NCBI GenBank assembly: GCA_002351795.1
Contig: DEHG01000133.1
Coordinates: 1-9,337 of the forward strand
Source: Ruminococcaceae bacterium UBA2806
GTDB taxonomy: Bacteria > Bacillota > Clostridia > Oscillospirales > Acutalibacteraceae
Direction: 5' to 3'
DNA: 9,337 bases
How positions within the stretch are numbered: position 1 is the first letter of the stretch; the number at the start of each line of letters is the position of its first letter. The translations under genes and the position numbers were made by a program. The notes beneath the pieces were generated by a model. It searched no databases, was not told where the DNA came from, and saw only the letters and a program-made list of their open reading frames with translations. Below, piece by piece: positions 1 to 6,419 of this stretch.

Positions 1-61
1 TGCATTTTGGCGGACACCCTAAATAGCTTTAATAATAAATTTTAAATTATTGTTTATTTTA

Positions 62-331
62 TTAATTTATAAATCTTATTTCATCATTTATTTTTATATT
101 ATTTGCATTTAAATATCCATATTCAAATTCAATGAAATATAAACCTCCCTTATAAGGTTTAAAATATTTCCAAGGAAATAAACTGACTGTTTCATATATT
201 TTTAAATTTTGATCGATAAAAATTAAATCTATTGGAATTTTCATAAAATATGTATGGATAGATGAATTTTTATAGATGAAATTTCTAGGGATATTAAAAA
301 TTATAGGATATTCAACTTTATTTTTAAACAT
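62..331 (-). CDS. DUF192 family protein, N-terminus not accounted for (possible pseudogene or frameshift)
   Basis: The 89-residue frame resembles the DUF192 family (small globular domain, function unknown). Visible family features are the IHTYFMKIPIDLIFID core (roughly residues 25-40), the following PWKYFKPY segment (53-60) and a C-terminal KINDEIRF that matches the usual 'GIxxGDxVxF' ending. The family's N-terminal hallmark R-F-x-G-L-M-F is also present, but FFKRFRGL is encoded by 332-355, upstream of the only ATG. The frame stays open back to a stop at 470-472, yet contains no ATG, GTG or TTG in that stretch. An AGAGGT at 335-340 looks like a ribosome site, but it codes for part of the conserved motif and sits too close to the ATG. 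Third codon positions are almost all A or T, unlike the pilus genes. The gene may be frameshifted, may start at a non-standard codon, or may derive from a very AT-rich genome. Family call fairly sure; boundaries uncertain. Confidence 0.6.
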   Translation of the reverse strand: MFKNKVEYPIIFNIPRNFIYKNSSIHTYFMKIPIDLIFIDQNLKIYETVSLFPWKYFKPYKGGLYFIEFEYGYLNANNIKINDEIRFIN

Positions 332-471
332 TAAACCTCTAAATCTTTTAAAAAAAGAATTGTAAACTTCGATTTTAATAATTTTTTTTATATTATTATC
401 TTGTCCATAGATGGATATTTGCTTAAATTTTCGGATAGTATCACCTAAATTTAAATAGTATACTGAATATT

Positions 472-634
472 AAAAAATTCTTTATGTAGATGTAAAATTA
501 TTGATATTTTATTAAATAATATTCATTTAAGATTAAATTGAAAATATTTTAATTTTAAAAATTAATCATAAATTCTATTTTAATTAATAAATTTTTAAAT
601 TTCTTATAATTATAGTAAAATTATTATAATACTG
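472..634. other. AT-rich spacer, no gene seen
   Basis: This stretch lies between the open DUF192-like frame and the end of the pilus operon, and is almost entirely A and T (the line 541-600 has 2 G or C in 60). I see no plausible reading frame, RNA gene or insertion-sequence end. Short AT palindromes such as the 8-base arms at 549-556 and 558-565 are expected by chance at this composition. If the window joins DNA from two sources, the joint most likely falls here. Confidence 0.5.
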
Positions 635-665
635 ATAATAAAAAGCTTGAATTTCAAAAAGCTCC
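635..665 (-). terminator. Weak intrinsic terminator-like hairpin after pilC
   Basis: Read on the minus strand, five bases after the pilC stop codon, AGCTT and AAGCT can pair around a 10-base loop. Two further outer G-T pairs are possible, and TTTTTATTAT follows. The stem is short and AT-rich, so termination would be inefficient. Its position directly behind the last operon gene supports the call and suggests that native pilus-locus DNA extends at least to about 635. Confidence 0.4.
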
Positions 666-669
666 AATA

Positions 670-1911
670 TCAGGTTTGTGACGCACCGATTACATCGTAC
701 ATACCGAACATCGGCAGGATCATACCAACAACAACTACACCAACAACGCCGCCTATAACGACTGTCATTACAGGCGTCATTGCATCGGTCAGCTTCTGTG
801 TTGATTCATCGCTCTGATCTTCAAAAAGCTCAGCCATCTTAAAAAGTGAATCACCAAGCATACCTGATTCCTCACCAACACGGATCATTGAAACAAGGAT
901 AGCGTCGAATACTTCATGCTTTGCCATAGCGTCATGGATTGTTACACCGATCTGAACATCATCAAGCACATACTGGATCTGATCCTTAACATAGAGGTTA
1001 GGAACAGCATCTCTTGCAAGCGCCATAGATTTATGGATCGGGATACCTGCGTCTGTAAGTGTTGACATAAGACGGCAGAATCTTGCAAGTGAACTCTGAC
1101 GAACGATGGGACCGATAAGCGGAACTTTAAGTGAAACCTTAGCAAACATCATACGGAATGCCGCACTGTTTTTGTTAAGAGTCATACATCCTACTACAAT
1201 TGCAGCAGTAACCAAAATAAAGATATACCAATATCCTATAAGGGCATCAGAAAATGCCATAAGTGCCTTGGTCAGTCCGGGAAGTTCCGCACCGAACGCT
1301 CCGTAAGTATCCTTAAATGTCGGCAATACAAAGCCGCAAAGAATTATTATAAGTGCAATAACAAGTACAACGAGGAACAACGGATATGTAAACGCACTCT
1401 TGAGCTTACCGGAAAGAGCAATATCCTTTTTACAGATAAGAGCGCACTGAGCAAACGCATTATCAAGACGACCGTTTGCTTCACCGGCTTCAACAATACT
1501 GATGTAAACGCCCGGAAAACCTGCAAAGTTTTTCATGGACTGTGAGAGTGTAAAACCGTTATAGAGGTTTTCATTGATCTCCTTGAGGATCTTCTTCAAC
1601 GAAGCATCCTTTTCTGAGTCGATCATGATCTGCATGGACATTGAAAGGTTAATACCGGCCTTCATCATCATACCAAGCTGGTTGAAAAGCAAAAGAAGTG
1701 TTTTCTTGGCGATCTTTTTGTTATGAACATCACCGCCGAGATCCATCTGCCATATACTTGTAGGTACGTCCGAGCCGCCTGCCTCTTTTATATCCTGAAC
1801 AATAAGTCCTTTTTCACGAAGTATTGCAACAGCCTGGCTTTGAGTTTCCGCCTCGACTGCACCCTCTTTTTTCTGGTTTCTGGCATTCATCGCCACGTAT
1901 TTATACTTCAA
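670..1911 (-). CDS. pilC: Type IV pilus inner-membrane platform protein PilC (GspF family)
   Basis: PilC is the polytopic membrane platform on which PilB and PilT act to add or remove pilin subunits. The 413-residue length is normal for the family. Two T2SSF repeats are visible, at about 70-197 and 275-400. Each carries the conserved glycine-rich signature, VEAGEANGRLD near 140-150 and RVGEESGMLGDSL near 344-356. Hydrophobic segments at about 176-198, 228-245 and 380-403 are the expected membrane spans. The start is a TTG at 1909-1911: it is preceded by AGGGGAG at 1921-1927 with a 9-base gap, and the N-terminal KYKYVAMNARNQKKEG begins as family members do. The next ATG would remove that conserved start. 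The gene is last in the operon, 17 bases after pilT. I see no damage in the frame. Confidence 0.95.
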   Translation of the reverse strand: MKYKYVAMNARNQKKEGAVEAETQSQAVAILREKGLIVQDIKEAGGSDVPTSIWQMDLGGDVHNKKIAKKTLLLLFNQLGMMMKAGINLSMSMQIMIDSEKDASLKKILKEINENLYNGFTLSQSMKNFAGFPGVYISIVEAGEANGRLDNAFAQCALICKKDIALSGKLKSAFTYPLFLVVLVIALIIILCGFVLPTFKDTYGAFGAELPGLTKALMAFSDALIGYWYIFILVTAAIVVGCMTLNKNSAAFRMMFAKVSLKVPLIGPIVRQSSLARFCRLMSTLTDAGIPIHKSMALARDAVPNLYVKDQIQYVLDDVQIGVTIHDAMAKHEVFDAILVSMIRVGEESGMLGDSLFKMAELFEDQSDESTQKLTDAMTPVMTVVIGGVVGVVVVGMILPMFGMYDVIGASQT

Positions 1912-1920
1912 GACAGTTCA

Positions 1921-1927
1921 CTCCCCT
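1921..1927 (-). promoter_or_regulatory. Ribosome binding site that fixes the TTG start of pilC
   Basis: AGGGGAG on the minus strand lies 9 bases before the TTG start codon of pilC, between the pilT stop and pilC. No ATG has comparable spacing, so this site decides the start. Confidence 0.7.
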
Positions 1928-1928
1928 T

Positions 1929-2975
1929 TTATCTTCTGGCGTCTGTATCGCCGACATCAAAGTTCCATGCCTTTGCAACCTGTTCGGTAATAAGTCCCTG
2001 TGCAAGGAGATTATCAATACTCTTTGGCATAGTTATCATACCGTACTGCTGACCGAGCTGGATCGACTGCTGAATGTTTGCGACCTTATTTTCACGGATA
2101 AGGTTACTGATAGCGCCTGTTACGAACATGATCTCAAATGCTGCAATACGTCCGCCGGTTGCTCTCGGAAGAAGACGCTGAGAGATAACTGCTTTAAGAG
2201 ATGTTGAAAGCTGTACTCTGATCTGCTGCTGCTGATCAGGCGGGAAAATATCAACAAGACGGTCAATAGTCTTAGCTGCACCCTCTGTATGAACCGTTGA
2301 AAATACCAAGTGACCTGTTTCTGTTGCTGTCAGGGCGATCTGGATAGATTCACGGTCACGCATCTCACCTACGAGGATTATATCAGGGTCTTCACGCATT
2401 GCTGCTCTCAGTGCCATAGGATAGCTACGGCTGTCAAGACCGATCTCTCTCTGGTTGATTACGCAGCGCTTCGGTGAGTGAAGGAACTCAACAGGGTCTT
2501 CGATGGTAAGAATGTGCTTACTCTTATATTTGTTGATCTCATTGATAAGAGCTGCCAGTGTTGTTGATTTACCTGAACCTGTAGGTCCGCACACAAGAAC
2601 AAGACCCGAGTTAAGATCCAGTGTTTTTCTGATCGAATTCGGAAGATTCATTGCTGACAACTCAGGTACTACGCTGTTGATTACACGAAGTATAAGAGAT
2701 GTACCGTTACGCTGTCTGAAAGCATTTGCTCTGAAACGTCCGCATTCACCGATTTCTACAGCCGCATCGGCTTCACCGGTCTGAAGGAAGGTTTCAAATC
2801 TTGACTGATTCAACACCGCTTTGATAATTGCTGTTACCTCTGCCTCATTCAATGCAGGGTCAGTTGTAAAGAAAATATTACCATGCAAACGGTAAGCCGG
2901 ATGGTTACCGGATGCTATATGGATATCGGATGCGCCCTTTGTAACGGCTTCTTTTACAAGGCTGTAAAAATCCAT
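1929..2975 (-). CDS. pilT: Type IV pilus retraction ATPase PilT
   Basis: PilT is a hexameric cytoplasmic ATPase that depolymerises the pilus and gives twitching motility, surface pulling or DNA uptake. The 348-residue length matches the family. Visible motifs in order are Walker A GPTGSGKST (130-138), the aspartate box LTIEDPVEF (156-164), Walker B DPDIILVGEMRD (196-207), the histidine box GHLVFSTVHT (221-230), and AISNLIRE (288-295), which corresponds to the retraction-specific AIRNLIRE motif. This last motif separates it from the extension ATPase PilB upstream. It lacks an MshEN domain and the zinc-binding cysteines found in PilB. The ATG is preceded by a modest GGGG-type site about 10 bases away. 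The 43-base gap to pilB is the longest in the operon and contains a possible -10 element. A PilU paralogue is the only serious alternative, and the AISNLIRE motif argues for PilT. Confidence 0.95.
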   Translation of the reverse strand: MDFYSLVKEAVTKGASDIHIASGNHPAYRLHGNIFFTTDPALNEAEVTAIIKAVLNQSRFETFLQTGEADAAVEIGECGRFRANAFRQRNGTSLILRVINSVVPELSAMNLPNSIRKTLDLNSGLVLVCGPTGSGKSTTLAALINEINKYKSKHILTIEDPVEFLHSPKRCVINQREIGLDSRSYPMALRAAMREDPDIILVGEMRDRESIQIALTATETGHLVFSTVHTEGAAKTIDRLVDIFPPDQQQQIRVQLSTSLKAVISQRLLPRATGGRIAAFEIMFVTGAISNLIRENKVANIQQSIQLGQQYGMITMPKSIDNLLAQGLITEQVAKAWNFDVGDTDARR

Positions 2976-3001
2976 AATTGATCTACCCCAATCTGTTTTA
3001 A

Positions 3002-3030
3002 ATTATATGCAGATCCCGTTAATCGTTCGA
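3002..3030 (-). promoter_or_regulatory. Possible weak internal promoter before pilT
   Basis: In the pilB-pilT gap the minus strand reads TATAAT (3002-3007), a perfect -10, with TCGAAC 17 bases upstream as a poor -35 (3 of 6 matches), lying over the end of pilB. It could give extra pilT and pilC transcript, but one good hexamer in AT-rich DNA is weak evidence. Confidence 0.25.
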
Positions 3031-4722
3031 GATCGTCATTTCAATGTATTCTTCATAAGATGTAAGTCCCTTCAGAACGTCGATACGAACGTTTTCCTTC
3101 ATCGGGATCATACCTTCCTCAATTGCTATATCTCTGACTTCATCAGTACTCTTTCCGGCTGTAATAGCCCTCTTGAGCGCTGTTGTCAGAAGCATTACTT
3201 CATGCACAGCTATACGTCCCTTATAGCCTTTCTTAGCGCATTTCTCACATCCGCATTTTCTGTACAGAGTGATATCTTCATTAGGATCGAGGTTAAGACC
3301 GATCCTTTCGTTTTCATCCGGAACATACGCTTCTTTACAGTTTACGCAAAGTCTTCTCGCAAGCTTCTGGGCAATAATTCCAAGCAGAGCCGAGGATACC
3401 ATGTATGGTTCAATACCCATATCTACAAGACGTGCAACCGAGCTGGGCGCATCGTATGTATGAAGTGTGGAAAGAACCAAGTGTCCTGTGATAGCAGCCT
3501 GTACAGCGATACCTGCTGTTTCACCGTCACGGATCTCACCGATCATGATAATATCCGGGTCCTGACGAAGAATACTTCTCAGAGCTGCCGCAAATGTAAG
3601 ACCTGCTTTGTCGTTTGTCTGGACCTGGGTTATACCGGGCTGGATCTGCTCAACAGGGTCTTCAACTGTGATGATATTGATATCCTCACCCATTACCTCA
3701 TGAAGAGCTGTATAAAGCGTTGTTGATTTACCAGAACCTGTAGCGCCTGTTACAAGGATAATACCACGGTTACTCTTTACCAGATGATCAAACTTTTCAA
3801 GGTTCTCCGGAAGGAAGCCTATGTTTTCTTTCTTAAGCTCCATGCCAAGAGAGGTTGTAATACGCATAACTATCTTCTCACCGAAAATACTCGGGAGAAC
3901 GGAAATACGGAAGTCGATATCTTTTCCTCCAACATGGTATTTGATACGACCATCCTGAGGGATACGTTTTTCGGCAATGTTCATGTTGCCGATAAACTTG
4001 ATACGTGATGTGACCGAAGGGATAAGTTCAGGCGCTGTTTCCATATAAGTAGTAAGCTTACCGTCAATACGGAAACGTATACGCAGACATTTCTCCATCG
4101 GTTCTATATGGATATCGGAAGTCTTTGTGAAAATTGCTTCCTCAATCATGTTATTAACGAAACGGATGATAGGCTGGTCATTTGCCGATGCATCCTGCTG
4201 GGCAGCCTCTTCAGCCTCGATCTGAGCCTTTGATTTTCCGCCCTTTGTTTCAAGGAATTCCTTAGCGTCGTCGATAGCCTTCTGTGCGGCATACAATTCA
4301 CGAAGCTTTGATGTGATCTTTGTCGCCTCACCTATTACAGGCTTTATCTTCATTTTTGTAGCGATAGAAATATCTTTAAGACCCTGATAATTCAGCGGGT
4401 CAGCGATAGCTACTGTAAGGAAACGTCCTTCCTGTTCTATCGGTACGACCTTATGCTGGTTAGCAAGATCCTCGGGTATTATGCCGCCGAGTTCTTCATT
4501 GATAGTAATTGTATCAAGATCCACATAAGGGATAAATAGCTGTTTTTCGAGTGCTTTACAAACCTGCTGCTCAGTAACGATACCATCCTCTATCAGGATA
4601 TCAGCAACACGCTTATTACCGCCTGTCGTTTTCTGTTTTGTAAGCACCTGATCAAGCTGTTCTTCGGTGATATCTCCTGAATTAATGAGGATCTGACCGA
4701 TTCTCAAGTTACTTGCTCTCAT
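3019..4722 (-). CDS. pilB: Type IV pilus extension ATPase PilB with N-terminal MshEN domain
   Basis: PilB is the cytoplasmic hexameric ATPase that drives pilin polymerisation through PilC. In the 567 residues I see an N-terminal MshEN domain with two 24-residue motifs, R7-Q30 (RIGxxLxxxGxIxxxxLxxxLxxQ) and R38-Q61 (RVAxxLxxxGxVxxxxVxxxLxxQ). A linker follows with an acidic, glutamine- and alanine-rich part (about 150-182). The T2SSE ATPase domain then shows Walker A GATGSGKST (326-334), aspartate box ITVEDPVEQ (351-359), Walker B DPDIIMIGEIRD (388-399) and histidine box TGHLVLSTLHT (412-422). A zinc-binding cluster is formed by C459/C462 and C492/C495, with an extra C490; PilT lacks this cluster. 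MshEN domains of this motif bind cyclic di-GMP in studied relatives, so extension is probably second-messenger controlled. The start follows AGGAG with about 8 bases spacing, 17 bases after pilD. Confidence 0.95.
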   Translation of the reverse strand: MRASNLRIGQILINSGDITEEQLDQVLTKQKTTGGNKRVADILIEDGIVTEQQVCKALEKQLFIPYVDLDTITINEELGGIIPEDLANQHKVVPIEQEGRFLTVAIADPLNYQGLKDISIATKMKIKPVIGEATKITSKLRELYAAQKAIDDAKEFLETKGGKSKAQIEAEEAAQQDASANDQPIIRFVNNMIEEAIFTKTSDIHIEPMEKCLRIRFRIDGKLTTYMETAPELIPSVTSRIKFIGNMNIAEKRIPQDGRIKYHVGGKDIDFRISVLPSIFGEKIVMRITTSLGMELKKENIGFLPENLEKFDHLVKSNRGIILVTGATGSGKSTTLYTALHEVMGEDINIITVEDPVEQIQPGITQVQTNDKAGLTFAAALRSILRQDPDIIMIGEIRDGETAGIAVQAAITGHLVLSTLHTYDAPSSVARLVDMGIEPYMVSSALLGIIAQKLARRLCVNCKEAYVPDENERIGLNLDPNEDITLYRKCGCEKCAKKGYKGRIAVHEVMLLTTALKRAITAGKSTDEVRDIAIEEGMIPMKENVRIDVLKGLTSYEEYIEMTISND

Positions 4723-4739
4723 TTCTTCAGCTCCTAATA

Positions 4740-5708
4740 CTATTTAAATAAATTCAGGTACAAACCTGCAAGATATTGTACAAAATCAAACAAAACACAG
4801 TATGCAGCTACAGCTATAGCTATGTACGGACCGAATGCAAGATAGCTTCCGAATCCGACCTTGCTATCGTCTTCCTCTTCCGGCAGTTCTTCGTCACCGG
4901 ATTCAGTTGTGTCAGATACCTCAGTTTCCGAATTTTCAGCATCTGTTTTTTCTGAGGTCACAGCTTCCGTGCCATCAGCCTCAGAAACAGACTGCATTTC
5001 CTTTTCTGCTTCTGCGGGATCTGTCTTTTCATCCTCTGTTTTGCCTTGTATTATTTTAGATACCAATATTATCACTACGAAACAGATAGTAGCCGTAATG
5101 ATAGAAATAATAAATGCATAGATCGTTCCGGGAAAGCCTGTCAGTATACCGACTGCAAAAAACAGTTTTACATCACCGAAGCCCATGCCGTCACGATGAT
5201 ATACAAGCATTCCGATAAAGTCTATCAGCAGCATAACCGCTGCGCCTATTCCTGCTCCTGCCAGCGGACTCCACCAGGCACTATGAAGAATATTATATCC
5301 TCTTACAAGGTCATATACACTGACTGCCAGAGCGAGCACACCTATTGCTATTGTAAACTGATCGGGTATGATCTGGTATTTGAAATCGGAGACTGCTATC
5401 ATTACAGATGTAAAAACTATAAGTGAAAGCAGAATGAAATAAATATCAAATCCTTTATTAAACTGAAGTCTGCACAACACAAGGCATACTGACATCACCA
5501 AAGATATCGGTATGCCGCTGCGCAGATAGCTGAAGCGTTTGCCGCTGAGCAGTTCTTCGGACGGCGTCTCGTTATAATCACACAGCCAGCTTGCCGGGAT
5601 CTTATTCAGCATGACATATCCGAGAGCTGTCATAGCAAAACCTGTTATTACACATACGGCAGTCCAGATCATTCCTGCTGTTGTATTCAGATAATCAAAT
5701 GGCTGCAT
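4740..5708 (-). CDS. pilD: Prepilin peptidase (A24 aspartyl family), peptidase-only type with acidic insert
   Basis: This membrane protease removes the positively charged leader of prepilins before their first phenylalanine or methionine. The two catalytic aspartates are visible: D108 in SDFKYQIIPD and D179 in the GxGD motif of GMGFGDVKL (about 174-182). About seven or eight hydrophobic segments run from residue 12 to 310. TM1 ends in a LNKIP that matches the family's 'NVVIYRLP', but the following cytoplasmic loop is short and lacks the two CxxC pairs of the N-methyltransferase part found in classical PilD. Residues about 222-283 form a strongly acidic Glu/Asp/Ser/Thr-rich stretch between the GxGD half and the final GFGSYLAFGPYIA membrane segment. 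Such an insert is absent from compact family members. The 322-residue length is therefore reached by insert, not by a methylase domain. Start supported by GGGAGA about 7 bases upstream; 20 bases after pilO. Confidence 0.92.
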   Translation of the reverse strand: MQPFDYLNTTAGMIWTAVCVITGFAMTALGYVMLNKIPASWLCDYNETPSEELLSGKRFSYLRSGIPISLVMSVCLVLCRLQFNKGFDIYFILLSLIVFTSVMIAVSDFKYQIIPDQFTIAIGVLALAVSVYDLVRGYNILHSAWWSPLAGAGIGAAVMLLIDFIGMLVYHRDGMGFGDVKLFFAVGILTGFPGTIYAFIISIITATICFVVIILVSKIIQGKTEDEKTDPAEAEKEMQSVSEADGTEAVTSEKTDAENSETEVSDTTESGDEELPEEEDDSKVGFGSYLAFGPYIAIAVAAYCVLFDFVQYLAGLYLNLFK

Positions 5709-5728
5709 CAGATAATCTCCCGTTATTT

Positions 5729-6400
5729 TTATTCAGTTGATTCAGATGACTCTGCCTGGGTTGTAACTCCTGTGTTCTTAGTCATATCGAAATAGTAAAG
5801 ATTGATCTTAAGTGTTGTATTGAAAAGCTCCTCAGCTGAAGGTGTAGAGATCTTGGATGAATCCTCACCTGATGTAGGAGTCTCATCAAGTTCTTCTTTA
5901 ACAATATCTACAGCACTTATAATATAAGCACCCTTTGATTCCTTCTCGAAATATCCGAGAGTTTCAATGATCTTCTGACGTGTCTGGATAAAGTTATATG
6001 TAACCGTTGAAACGTAGAGAGGATCGCCTGATGCAGATACACCGCCCTGGGGATCAGCAACACCCTCGGAAATTGAAAGAGTTGTAAGATCCATGCCATG
6101 CTTTGCGATAAGATCTCTGATATCATCAATAGTCTTGTTAGGATCAACACTGAGCTTTGCATTCTTTTCAGAACATTCAGACTCTAACCTTGCGACCTCG
6201 GCTGTGATTGTGTCTGCGTTTTTGAGGTAGTATTCATATTTGCTTATCTCAGACTCAGCCGATGCATGATCATTATTATATTTTTCTATTTTCTGGGAGA
6301 ACGGAATCTGAACAGCGATCAGGAATATAATACAAACTACCAGAATTCCGGCTAACACCCATATAAATTTAGGTAATGAAGCTTGTTGTTTCTTGTCCAT
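5729..6400 (-). CDS. pilO: PilO-like type IV pilus alignment subcomplex protein
   Basis: I call this 223-residue protein PilO-like from architecture and position rather than strong motifs. It has a short basic cytoplasmic tail (MDKKQQASLPK), one membrane span at about 12-31, a charged helical segment at about 37-83 likely to form a coiled coil, and a small alpha/beta domain at about 88-205. It ends in a Ser/Thr/Glu-rich tail. This is the plan of PilO, which pairs with PilN through the coiled coil and ferredoxin-like domain, outside the membrane in monoderms. The upstream gene encodes a PilM-PilN fusion, the usual partner. A GGAGG site 8-9 bases before the ATG supports the start, and the gap to the upstream gene is 19 bases. 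It could also be called a GspM-like or hypothetical pilus assembly protein. Confidence 0.8.
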   Translation of the reverse strand: MDKKQQASLPKFIWVLAGILVVCIIFLIAVQIPFSQKIEKYNNDHASAESEISKYEYYLKNADTITAEVARLESECSEKNAKLSVDPNKTIDDIRDLIAKHGMDLTTLSISEGVADPQGGVSASGDPLYVSTVTYNFIQTRQKIIETLGYFEKESKGAYIISAVDIVKEELDETPTSGEDSSKISTPSAEELFNTTLKINLYYFDMTKNTGVTTQAESSESTE

Positions 6401-6419
6401 TATTGTTTACCTCCGCTTA

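Noticed and set aside
1..45. A less AT-rich patch at the left edge; plus-strand frame 3 reads HFGGHPK and then stops, resembling the GGHPxAAG motif of RecJ-like DHHA1 proteins, and frame 1 reads open to a stop at 43-45.
   Set aside because: Only 7 to 14 codons, the motif is cut by an immediate stop, and no frame is distinguishable from chance at the window edge.
549..565. Perfect 8-base AT palindrome with one central base in the AT-rich stretch.
   Set aside because: At under 10% local GC such palindromes arise easily; no T-tract, gene end or repeat copy supports a function.
640..663. Direct repeat AAAAAGCT at 640-647 and 656-663, considered as a target-site duplication marking an insertion.
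   Set aside because: The copies are only 8 bases apart with nothing between them, and the arrangement is better explained by the small terminator-like hairpin.
3007..3726. Long plus-strand frame of 239 codons opposite pilB.
   Set aside because: It lies antisense inside the conserved ATPase domain, has no ribosome site, and its composition is explained by the pilB codons.
4861..5121. Plus-strand frame over the acidic part of pilD giving a serine-rich peptide.
   Set aside because: It is the antisense shadow of the Glu/Asp/Ser/Thr-rich insert; no ribosome site, and pilD is clearly real.
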